Origin: a virus
Strand: one strand, 5' to 3'
Virus record (IMG/VR): IMGVR_UViG_3300030380_004558
Coordinates: 7,597-45,319 of that record
Length of the DNA: 37,723 nucleotides
Position 1 is the stretch's first letter. Each line of letters starts with the position of its first letter. Below are positions 31,401-37,723 of the stretch, piece after piece. Both the position numbers and the translations under genes were made by a program. The notes beneath the pieces are model-generated. The model saw nothing but the letters and a program-made list of their open reading frames with translations. It was not told the origin of the DNA and ran no database searches.

Positions 31401-33056
31401 TCCACTTGGATTTAATGGATTAGTAAACTCTACAAAGCCTGCGGCCATGTTTTCTTTTTCCAAGACTACCGCATTAACACAGGATATTTTTGCACCAGTA
31501 GAGTCACTCTTTACAATTAATCGATCTCCTGCCTCTACCTTATTTGCATTCTCTCCTTCTAGTAAAAAATAAACTGCATTGGAATTATCAGCCTGAACAA
31601 AAGTAGAAACATAGATGGTTTCATAAGTCGACTTATCAGGTTTTATACAAAATTTGTATCGGGTTGCCCAGTACGGAGCGACTTGTGCTGTAGGCCCTCC
31701 TGATTGTCCCCCTGGAATATTTACTATAATACTGTTTTTTGTTGCAGACGCTCCACAAGGAGTTGATACAGTATTAAAAGGGCTGACTAAAGCTGTTGAT
31801 GATCTATTAAAATCATCCATATAAATAACACCTATCTCATAACCCCTGTTACTGTGAAGACTATAATTGTCCGATGAAGTAATAAAGGATGAAGCAACAC
31901 TAGTTAGCTCATAATACTCATAAGTTACATTTAAACCATCAATCCATTTCATAGCAACTATTTGTATCACGATACTATTAGGTTGGCTTATTTGACCTGA
32001 AACTAAAAACCCTTGTGCTCCTGCAGTTATACCGCTTTCGCTTTTAGTAAAAGAATCTAAATTATTGGGTATTGCACAATTAAATGCGTCTGTAAATGTA
32101 AACCCATTACATGAGTTTGGAACTGTTTGTATGCTAGAAGCGTCACCTATGGCATCAATAAAATCAGCATCTTGAGTTAGTTCATAAGCATTAGTATAAT
32201 CTCTTAGAAGCTCGTAGCTAAAACTAATAGATGTTACACCTGTAGCTGTTGTCGGAGCTGGGCCTTGAGCTTGATAAAAAGAACTATGGGTAAACGCTAT
32301 ATCCCAAGATATTTGAGTGCCTCTTTTTAAGTCTTTGCTCTCTAAATTAATTCCAAAAGTCGAATTAGGCACTGTTCTAGTTGTGCCATATGAATAGACG
32401 CTATTTTGACCTATAACACTATTAAGCTCTGACTGTTGTATTTCTTTTTGTTCAAGGGAAGTTTGATAACTAAAATTAACTGCATTATTAAACCTGTCTT
32501 TTAAATTGTACCCTTCAAAATAATTACCATACACAAGCCTGTTGCCCATTAATGTTTGTGCTTGTGCTTTTAACGGAACATTATCATAAAGCCTAAGTAT
32601 TTCATTTTCAGGTAATACAGTAAATATTTTTTGATTGTCAAAATTAAACGTAAAGCTATTGTTATTGCCCAATCCCATTACTGCTTTATCAAAGCGTTCT
32701 ATAATTTTAATCGTGGGATCAGACATTTCTTTAAACAAAAGCTCCACTCCTGTTACTAAAGGGCCACCAGTGTCAAAAACAATATCTACGGCATTTATGG
32801 TATTAACCATTCCTTCGTTTAAAAAACTATTGGGGGTAAATTCAAAAGAACCAGCCCTAAAAGCTGGATCACTAAATTGCGATACAGCTGAAAACTCTCC
32901 GTTTTGATACTGATATCTATATGCAAAACAAATAAACCTGTCTTCTAAAAAAGTACCACCGTTTGGTATAGTTTTTAAAACAATAGAAGGCGCAGCAATT
33001 GGTGGTTTTTTTATTACCAGTATACTTTCCGCGCTAAATTGATCTGTATATGACAT
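28470..33056 (-). CDS. Tail nozzle/stabilisation protein, main part (1528 aa)
   Basis: Resembles the main body of the P22 gp10/T7 gp12-like 'stabilisation' (nozzle) proteins of Bacteroidota podoviruses: LEDRFICFAYRYQYQNGEFSAVSQFSDPAF near residues 37-66, LLFKEMSDPTIKIIERFDKA near 105-124, and LRLYDNVPLKAQAQTLMGNRLVYGNY near 154-179. The rest is beta-rich, with Cys clusters (CSQRCERRVW; CLSC) and Ig/adhesin-like repeats at the C-terminus. It would form the distal tail tube. The usual N-terminal domain is encoded separately just upstream, with one base between stop and start. Confidence 0.75.
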   Translation of the reverse strand: MSYTDQFSAESILVIKKPPIAAPSIVLKTIPNGGTFLEDRFICFAYRYQYQNGEFSAVSQFSDPAFRAGSFEFTPNSFLNEGMVNTINAVDIVFDTGGPLVTGVELLFKEMSDPTIKIIERFDKAVMGLGNNNSFTFNFDNQKIFTVLPENEILRLYDNVPLKAQAQTLMGNRLVYGNYFEGYNLKDRFNNAVNFSYQTSLEQKEIQQSELNSVIGQNSVYSYGTTRTVPNSTFGINLESKDLKRGTQISWDIAFTHSSFYQAQGPAPTTATGVTSISFSYELLRDYTNAYELTQDADFIDAIGDASSIQTVPNSCNGFTFTDAFNCAIPNNLDSFTKSESGITAGAQGFLVSGQISQPNSIVIQIVAMKWIDGLNVTYEYYELTSVASSFITSSDNYSLHSNRGYEIGVIYMDDFNRSSTALVSPFNTVSTPCGASATKNSIIVNIPGGQSGGPTAQVAPYWATRYKFCIKPDKSTYETIYVSTFVQADNSNAVYFLLEGENANKVEAGDRLIVKSDSTGAKISCVNAVVLEKENMAAGFVEFTNPLNPSGDKIKAPAGTYMKMIPNNFAVESGDSLGSVISYGNITQSVSGADRYPKIYYPVSIENPGGTGTSQYIDYDIPAASQVKITIEGIRNGRAECSQRCERRVWRYEQTIIAKNNYANFKEFFDSEGLGTATTGLIQTNSNFICGHEAGEFQGEIIYNSAIVPITTATPNNSDWPAGSQANAKFFFQFFESSSGGSATGETFLGVTGDRSCASRTGGLEVDIQVIRTSTNIVFETQPLDALPDVWYENDLSFPIDAFGQHVGNRQNQVIDFNNSALVTGQDAIIDTGFYNCIAFGNGIESYKIRDSITGKPMNFGNRTTTTSSQIFKEAHRFADLTYSGVFNDESNVNKLNEFNLGLANFSPLEDSFGPIRKLYARRTDILTLQEDKISYVPVGKDLLTDASGGGTLVSVPNVLGVQISRDEEYGISNNPESFAVWGFDKYFVDAKRGAVIRLRGGAAGMEELTVISEQGMRGWFRDFFIDSLGTQKLGGYDPYMNEFVLAKNLQNTFDFTSCLSCDVSENLLIEPGKRNLYCVDVGQEVGQVTVSYIIPNASQDDIITEPNTPAGGLEEIETEAGVSPIVTERTNTGVGYTFNAYYNGVKFSSGLVYVSGSFTIPKNSIEETEVTIEASTSALVADSAEVTVSCPVESLITVYNIALTSNSSATQTIHNEYRWTDNVFSSPTQSNLVQFNEGSGTIISQYQTLKGSLGSNTVPDEGAIVSIISNKFSTDTYDFNQGSNKLRFLRSATVYNNNVTDINSLVAASAEASPIITDGTTNYATFTMPTMTKDDDNLYLIWDYRNIIAATLCNNTTAFNACCGCVPLTPTTPCGSASAFSGGVAYPDEQTYTLGSGTGIVNIEFNVKQVPDRLIVEFDGAVVVDTQYLGDFSDGLLRQLHNNLKSINPATGTFYVEPNGPYAGNAYAPNGAAPLPTIPNGGCVPGFIGKWFSTSFQKTTATTTCTIKVYAPTSSTEWDLRINCPT

Positions 33057-33057
33057 G

Positions 33058-34155
33058 CTATATTGTTAAAGTATAAGTTATACCGTCAGCTAAATTTAAT
33101 CCGCTAAGTTGAAGTGCTCCTGTAGATTCTGAATTGTAAACATTACCATTGTCGTCTATATTTGCTATTGATTTAACAGAGTAATTACAAGAAAAAATTC
33201 CAGAAGACCCATCACTTCCTGATATATTACCTGATATAACCCCTGTCCCTGGGTTTGAAACCCCTGAAGATAAAATTAAACTCATCACACCGTTTCCATC
33301 TGTGTCTTGAATAAATTGTGTTAGGGCTAAGCCATTTGCGTCATTCACTCCTTGTATGCCGTAGCCAGGAGTTGTTTTTGGAAACCCAACAATTGGAGTG
33401 TTTGAGTTAAACACTGTAATGTTAGGATTATAGCATCCTACCCCAGGTAAATTTATTTGAGTAGTTGTTGGTGCTACTCCTAAACCTATACCCGCTGGGG
33501 ACCCTGGACATCCAAAAAGTGTTCCTCTATGAAATCCTACAGTACCTGTTCCACTTATAATAGTTGAACCGGCGGTGAAAACAAAAGCTGTTGTTTGATT
33601 AGGGTTAACTATTACTGAAGTAGTTTCTGCTGGTTCTCCATATGCATTTTTTACATTTATAAACCTTGGAGGATTGAGAAAATCAGTAAAAAACAACAAA
33701 TCACCTACCTTATCGGTTCCAGTTATTAAAAACTTTGGGTTAAAATTTAAAGTAGTATTTTCACCTGTGCCATCATCTATGCTAATTATATGATAAGTTA
33801 ATTGTCCCGTTAACACATTTAAAGAGACTATCATGTCTAGTTTTCCTGTATTACCTAAAGAAAAATTAGGGTCGTGGACAAACCAATACAAGGTTTCGTT
33901 TGCTCCGTCTTCATAAACACCGATTGTTCTAGCTTCACTACTCAAAGGTGTGTTAGAAGCTGTAATCGGATCTATAAAATATAACTCGGTTAATCGAGAA
34001 TTACCTTTAGCGTTTTCTACTGATCCTACTTCTGATTCTTCAGTCGATCCTAGCCTTACATTTAACGCATCTACATACTCGCCGTTAGGTAGCAGCCTTT
34101 CGTCAAGGCTTTTGTTCATTCGCCCTAATACAAAATTTCTTTGCGTTTTTGCCAT
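33058..34155 (-). CDS. Tail nozzle/stabilisation protein, N-terminal part (365 aa)
   Basis: Starts MAKTQRNFVLGRMNKSLDERLLPNGEYVDALNVRLG, the N-terminal signature of phage stabilisation/nozzle proteins (NFVLGKMNKDLDERLvPnGEYrDALNi), followed by a beta-propeller-like segment (TLYWFVHDPN, KVGDLLFFTDFLNPPRFINV). The last about 150 residues are a Gly/Thr/Asn-rich beta region that looks like an inserted or terminal Ig-like module. It ends in a stop one base before the ATG of the 1528-residue protein, which carries the remaining family motifs, so one ancestral gene appears split here. Confidence 0.75.
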   Translation of the reverse strand: MAKTQRNFVLGRMNKSLDERLLPNGEYVDALNVRLGSTEESEVGSVENAKGNSRLTELYFIDPITASNTPLSSEARTIGVYEDGANETLYWFVHDPNFSLGNTGKLDMIVSLNVLTGQLTYHIISIDDGTGENTTLNFNPKFLITGTDKVGDLLFFTDFLNPPRFINVKNAYGEPAETTSVIVNPNQTTAFVFTAGSTIISGTGTVGFHRGTLFGCPGSPAGIGLGVAPTTTQINLPGVGCYNPNITVFNSNTPIVGFPKTTPGYGIQGVNDANGLALTQFIQDTDGNGVMSLILSSGVSNPGTGVISGNISGSDGSSGIFSCNYSVKSIANIDDNGNVYNSESTGALQLSGLNLADGITYTLTI

Positions 34156-34156
34156 T

Positions 34157-35071
34157 TTATTTTAGCCACTTGTTTTCCCCTCTCATGTTCATCAACAAAC
34201 GCCCTGGGTGAATATTACTTAACCGTATTTTTGCATTTCTTAACAATGCTGATTTATCTTTTCTTGCTCTATTTATTATATATTCCTGAACTCCGAACTT
34301 GCTATTTAATACCGCATACTTAATATAGGCGTATATGTAATCCTCAAAAAGTTTATTCAAAGTAACTTGAGAATCATCCCCGCCTTCCATACCATCTGAA
34401 ATATACTCTAATATACACTGCTCGTTAGCCATGGTAGAATTAAAATTAATAACCCCTGCTTTCTTGTCTATGGTAAAGGTAGGGTTTATGTTAGCTGTTT
34501 CTGTGTTAAGCCCATAGCGAGCGCCTATGAAGGTATCGTAATAATCCTCATTGTAAGGTGGATTATTATCTTGATCTAAGTTGGCTTGATTTAAATAAAT
34601 ACTATTTAACGATCCGTCTGTTCTAGCAGTGTCTAGAGCTGATGTTTGTGTGTTAGCATTATCATCAGCGTCATAAGTAAAAGTAGCTGTAGCAGATTGC
34701 ACGTATGATAAGGCTGACTGAACTTGTATATTTTCAACTAACGGTCGTATTGTATTGTTTTTAAACAACGAAACACGAACCCAATTTACATAGTCTGAAG
34801 GCAACACAAATCTTAAATCAGAATAAACAGTAAGCTGTAAAGATTTTATTTCTTTAAACGCATCATAGTTTAATTCTTGAATACCCCGTTTAGCATGAAA
34901 CAATATTTTATACCTTTCTTCGTTATTAATTAACGAATGGTTTCCATCATACATCAATAGAAAATTATTTACTATATCAGTTAAACTAATGTATTGATAT
35001 GATCCCCAGTTTAAATCTGTAGGGGTAACACCATCATTAGTATAATATTTTTTTTGATCTATATATGCCAT
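34157..35071 (-). CDS. Neck/head-tail adaptor-like structural protein (304 aa)
   Basis: No sharp motif, but the order (between MCP-proximal and nozzle genes) and features such as LTDIVNNFLLMY, 'RYKILFHAKRGIQELNYDAFKEIKSLQLTV' and 'VLPSDYVNWVRVSLF' are typical of the podovirus gp4/gp11-like adaptor or tail accessory proteins of Bacteroidota phages. Starts two bases after the preceding gene. The C-terminus is basic (RRKs, KIRLSNIHPGRL). Confidence 0.65.
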   Translation of the reverse strand: MAYIDQKKYYTNDGVTPTDLNWGSYQYISLTDIVNNFLLMYDGNHSLINNEERYKILFHAKRGIQELNYDAFKEIKSLQLTVYSDLRFVLPSDYVNWVRVSLFKNNTIRPLVENIQVQSALSYVQSATATFTYDADDNANTQTSALDTARTDGSLNSIYLNQANLDQDNNPPYNEDYYDTFIGARYGLNTETANINPTFTIDKKAGVINFNSTMANEQCILEYISDGMEGGDDSQVTLNKLFEDYIYAYIKYAVLNSKFGVQEYIINRARKDKSALLRNAKIRLSNIHPGRLLMNMRGENKWLK

Positions 35072-35073
35072 AA

Positions 35074-36066
35074 TTATTGTTCTTGATTTTGCATTTGTTC
35101 TTCAACTTGACCAAACTTAAACACATCTCCCTCTCTAATAGATATACCAACATATTGAAGAATTTTAGAAACCAAATCATTTCCATCGTCTATCGGTAAT
35201 TCAAAATCCTGATAATCAGCTTGACTCTGATCAAAAATAGGAGCTCCGCCTGCTATTGTAGTAAAAGTCCACTTCGGATCTTTTGGGTATCTTATGTATT
35301 GTGCCACCACTTGTCCCATTGAAGAGACAGTATTAGGATGTAAGATTATATTATTAGCTTCTTGAGTGTAAGCTGGATATGTTATATTCGGCGATGTAAG
35401 CGATGAATTGTTTAGCATAGTTATTTTACTATTATTTACTAGTTCCGCTTCAGCCGAAAGATTGGATGATGAATATATTTTATAATTTTTTCCTGTAACC
35501 GTAATTAATGTAGTATTAATAACAAGGGTTGTTGTGTTTGTAAAACCTGTTATTAAAGCTGTCGTAACAACATTGTCATTTAATACAATAGAAAGAGTTT
35601 TTCCTACAAGGTCTGCAGTAAAATTAGCTGCTGCATCTATTAATTCGTTTCCAGCATTTGCTGCCGCTACACCCGTTGTGGTTCCTGTTGCTGTTACTGT
35701 AGAGTATATTAGAACTTTATTTAACAGATAATAATCAGCTCCTGTTGTTGCCGCTGATGGCATTGTGTATACATTGCCTAAACCTGAAGGGGCTTGTGTG
35801 GTAGAAGTGGTATAGGTTTGTGCTAAACTAGCTGTGTCTGAAAATGTATCAATAACCTCTTCATATCCTTTTTTAATATCCGCATATCCTGTTCCTGATA
35901 GTCGTGCGTTTTCTTCGTTTATTTGTTGATTATATTGAAAGAAATATTCGTCAAACAAATCTAATTGAGCTTGTTTTGCAAATAGATTAAAATCACTTGG
36001 TGAAATATAGCCGTAGTTATTCTTGTTTATAATTGCTAAAACTGTATTTCGTACAGAATTTATCAT
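35074..36066 (-). CDS. Neck/structural protein (330 aa)
   Basis: N-terminal motif NNYGYISPSDFNLFAKQAQLDLFDEYFFQYN occurs in head-completion or neck proteins of marine Bacteroidota phages; the rest is beta-rich Thr/Ala/Asn sequence. The frame reaches an ATG at 36084, but that codon lies inside the -7 promoter box TATCTTTG. The ATG at 36066 (MINSVRN) is therefore the likely start. Exact function not known. Confidence 0.68.
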   Translation of the reverse strand: MINSVRNTVLAIINKNNYGYISPSDFNLFAKQAQLDLFDEYFFQYNQQINEENARLSGTGYADIKKGYEEVIDTFSDTASLAQTYTTSTTQAPSGLGNVYTMPSAATTGADYYLLNKVLIYSTVTATGTTTGVAAANAGNELIDAAANFTADLVGKTLSIVLNDNVVTTALITGFTNTTTLVINTTLITVTGKNYKIYSSSNLSAEAELVNNSKITMLNNSSLTSPNITYPAYTQEANNIILHPNTVSSMGQVVAQYIRYPKDPKWTFTTIAGGAPIFDQSQADYQDFELPIDDGNDLVSKILQYVGISIREGDVFKFGQVEEQMQNQEQ

Positions 36067-36081
36067 TGTTATTCTTTTACA

Positions 36082-36110
36082 CAAAGATAAGTAAAAAAAA
36101 AAGAGGTCAA
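36082..36110 (-). promoter_or_regulatory. Late promoter (TTG-N18-TATCTTTG)
   Basis: Best promoter in the window: TTG at 36108-36110, 18-base spacer, TATCTTTG at 36082-36089, all matching the flavobacterial consensus. The ATG at 36066 is 15 bases downstream. It overlaps the terminator of the upstream gene, and the TTG lies inside the terminator stem. Confidence 0.75.
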
Positions 36111-36124
36111 TTTTTCATGACCCC
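36093..36124 (-). terminator. Rho-independent terminator after the capsid-associated gene
   Basis: On the minus strand GGGGTCA (36124-36118) pairs with TGACCTC (36109-36103, one G-U pair), loop of eight, followed by ten Ts (36102-36093). Located 42 bases past the stop of the 250-aa gene. Confidence 0.8.
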
Positions 36125-36165
36125 TTCTCTAAATAGTAAAAAATAAAAAGGATATTAAAATAGAT

Positions 36166-36918
36166 TTACATGTTGTTAGCCAATCCAGACAAATGTTTTA
36201 ATGATTCTAAACCTTCATCGGTTTGAAAAAAAGACGCTATTATATATATAGGATCTTCTTGATAAGGAACATTTAACATTTTCTTTTTATTAGATGGAGT
36301 GTTAAACCACACCTCTTTGTTATTATTTCTAAATTGCAAAATCTTTTTATCAAAGAATAATTGGATCTTGGCATTTAATTTTAATGCTGGATCTTTGAGT
36401 AACAATAAAAAGTCTTTAGGCTGATTTTTTGCAAACACCAGAATATCTCTTCTTAGTTCAGCAGTAGTTATAGTTGTAACATCTTGCTGAAATAAAACTC
36501 TTCCAACGTTTTCCACTTGGTCTACAGTTAACTGCCTAGCTTCTATTAATGCGTCTACCTCAGCATTTAAGTCGTCAACAATTTGCGCTGCATCTTTTGC
36601 TTTATCAACCTCAACATAGACCCGTCCGTTTCCTGGGTGGTATGCTAAGAATTTTTGTAGGACTTGATTTTCTTTACGCACCGTTAAAAAACCATTCTCA
36701 AAAACTATAGGCTCTAATATTGCATTATCATCTTGATCTTCTTGAAATGGAGAGTTTTGGTTTCTTGCATAACGCAAAGCTTTATTTGTTCCTGTTTTTT
36801 CGTCAAACCACAATAAAGGAAACCTCTGAGTATGTCTTGACGCTAAAATTAAGGATAGTGGCGCTGTTTCGCGCGTTAGTTTGTAGATTTTATCTACGTA
36901 TTTAGTAGTAGTTTTCAT
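36166..36918 (-). CDS. Capsid-associated hypothetical protein (250 aa)
   Basis: Next gene after the major capsid protein. N-terminal region 'KLTRETAPLSLILASRHTQRFPLLWFDEKTGTNKALRYARNQNSPF' followed by 'AILEPIVFENGFLTV' resembles a conserved protein found beside capsid genes of marine phages. Function unknown; candidates are decoration, scaffold or head protein. The middle is a helical coiled coil (about 108-145). Flanked by terminators on both sides. Its leader matches that of the gene at 6246. Confidence 0.65.
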   Translation of the reverse strand: MKTTTKYVDKIYKLTRETAPLSLILASRHTQRFPLLWFDEKTGTNKALRYARNQNSPFQEDQDDNAILEPIVFENGFLTVRKENQVLQKFLAYHPGNGRVYVEVDKAKDAAQIVDDLNAEVDALIEARQLTVDQVENVGRVLFQQDVTTITTAELRRDILVFAKNQPKDFLLLLKDPALKLNAKIQLFFDKKILQFRNNNKEVWFNTPSNKKKMLNVPYQEDPIYIIASFFQTDEGLESLKHLSGLANNM

Positions 36919-36939
36919 TTGATTAGATTTAAATTTTAT

Positions 36940-36968
36940 AAAAAAAGGGGGAATCCTAAGACTCCCCC
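36940..36968 (-). terminator. Rho-independent terminator after the major capsid gene
   Basis: GGGGGA/TCCCCC stem (36947-36952 with 36963-36968) followed on the minus strand by seven Ts (36946-36940). It ends the capsid transcript, common after highly expressed capsid genes, and may allow partial read-through. Confidence 0.85.
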
Positions 36969-36985
36969 GAAAAAATACTCATTTA

Positions 36986-37723
36986 TTACTCTTGGAAGAT
37001 AAAGAAGTTGTTAGCACCTAAAGTACAAACAGCTCTTTCTGACAAGAAGTTTACTTGCATGTTATCAACATCACTTGTCATTGCACCACCAGCAGAACCA
37101 GTAATCCAAGTCTTGTAACGTCTGTCTTCTGTTTCAGAAGCTCTATATCTAACATGTAAGAAAGGTCTCTTAGCATTTTTACCAAGGATTTGGTCATAAA
37201 CACTAGTTGATCCAGCTGGTACAAGAAGTCCGTTAACACGTCCTGATCCTGCTCCTGTTGGAAGTCCACCTCTCATAGTTGGGTCATTTAAGTATTTCCA
37301 GTCAGTCTTGTAGAAGTCATAACCTCTTCTGAATCCAGAAAAACCTAAGTTTAACGCCATCTCTTCGTCATTGTCAAAAAGACCATATGAAGTACCATTA
37401 GCTCCGTAAGAGTTTTGTGCAGCTAACATATCATCAATATCAAAAGCAAACTGACGATCAACAAACAATACGTTCTCTTCAATTGCTCCTTGCTTATCTA
37501 GACGACTAATTACATTGTCAAAGTCAGCCAATACTGTTGGGTTTCCACCGTCCCAGATATTACCTCTTTGTTGTACAGCATAAAATATACCATCTGACCC
37601 AGCTCCTGGATCAGCAGCAGCACCAGCGCTACCAAGAATAGCAGCAGCACCTGAGTTTTGCTCAGCAGGTACAGCTTCAATCATTGCTGTTTCTAAGAAA
37701 TCATCAAAACGTAGTCTTGTTTC
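36986..37723 (-). CDS. Major capsid protein, C-terminal part (N-terminus beyond the right edge)
   Basis: 245 residues to the stop at 36986. The frame stays open through the window end (ETRLRFDDFLETA before the first visible Met), so the gene is partial. The C-terminal stretch, with 'RRYKTWITGSAGGAMTSDVDNMQVNFLSERAVCTLGANNFFIF', matches the end of HK97-fold major capsid proteins of crAss-like and related Bacteroidota podoviruses as I know them. Strong termination just downstream fits a highly expressed capsid gene. Absence of the N-terminus prevents checking the E-loop. Confidence 0.8.
   Translation of the reverse strand, partial: ETRLRFDDFLETAMIEAVPAEQNSGAAAILGSAGAAADPGAGSDGIFYAVQQRGNIWDGGNPTVLADFDNVISRLDKQGAIEENVLFVDRQFAFDIDDMLAAQNSYGANGTSYGLFDNDEEMALNLGFSGFRRGYDFYKTDWKYLNDPTMRGGLPTGAGSGRVNGLLVPAGSTSVYDQILGKNAKRPFLHVRYRASETEDRRYKTWITGSAGGAMTSDVDNMQVNFLSERAVCTLGANNFFIFQE

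Noticed and set aside
36067-36084. Six-residue N-terminal extension (MCKRIT) of the neck protein
   Set aside because: Its ATG lies inside the -7 promoter box, so it would not be in the transcript from that promoter.
1-37723. CRISPR arrays, tRNA or rRNA genes, insertion sequences, integrase or att sites
   Set aside because: I looked for regularly spaced repeats, cloverleaf-like signatures and transposase or integrase motifs and recognised none, though a tRNA-finding program could detect what I cannot.

Overview
The window looks like part of the genome of a lytic, short-tailed (podovirus-like) phage of a Bacteroidota host, probably a marine member of the Flavobacteriia. Three things point there. 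The DNA is AT-rich. Genes lack Shine-Dalgarno sites and instead start behind A-rich or CAA-rich leaders. Flavobacterial promoter boxes (TAnnTTTG, sometimes with an upstream TTG) sit in front of several genes. I saw no integrase, attachment site, tRNA or CRISPR array. Terminase and portal genes are not in the window and probably lie to the right of it.

Layout. (1) 1-1470, minus strand: the N-terminal 285 codons of a phage GroEL-type chaperonin, which runs off the left edge, then a regulatory gap and a small gene with its own terminator. (2) 1471-1994: a gene-free, partly GC-richer divergent control region. (3) 1995-5893, plus strand: early operon 1, an ArdC-like antirestriction metallopeptidase and many small proteins, many coupled by ATGA overlaps, ending at a terminator at 5912-5944. 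Two gaps in this operon contain hammerhead ribozyme folds: a textbook type II ribozyme (2341-2410) and a type III-like one (4049-4098). (4) 5890-6168, minus: an isolated membrane/coiled-coil protein. (5) 6246-8861, plus: recombination operon with a DnaA-domain-IV-like protein, a Sak/DUF1071 annealing protein, a PD-(D/E)XK exonuclease and an SSB-like protein ending in DLPF, closed by a terminator. (6) 8908-9070: an AT-rich repeat region that could be a replication origin. (7) 9071-13662, plus: replication operon with a VirE_N-type primase/helicase, an SF2 helicase, a VRR-NUC nuclease and small proteins. (8) 13639-37723, minus: the virion genes, transcribed right to left: major capsid protein (partial), capsid-associated protein, two neck/adaptor proteins, a tail nozzle protein split into two genes, fibre/appendage proteins with a GlcNAc-type glycosyltransferase between them, a GNAT acetyltransferase, and three internal (ejection) proteins, the last a 2636-residue giant with an HEIFH metallopeptidase motif.

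How it works together (inference): the early operons disarm host defence and set up phage replication and recombination with an SSB/annealase/exonuclease set. The late strand builds a podovirus particle whose surface may be glycosylated. The phage chaperonin may fold large structural proteins. The most unusual feature is the pair of self-cleaving ribozyme folds between early genes, each just 3' of a stop codon and 5' of a CAA-rich translation leader, which suggests ribozyme processing of the early polycistronic mRNA.
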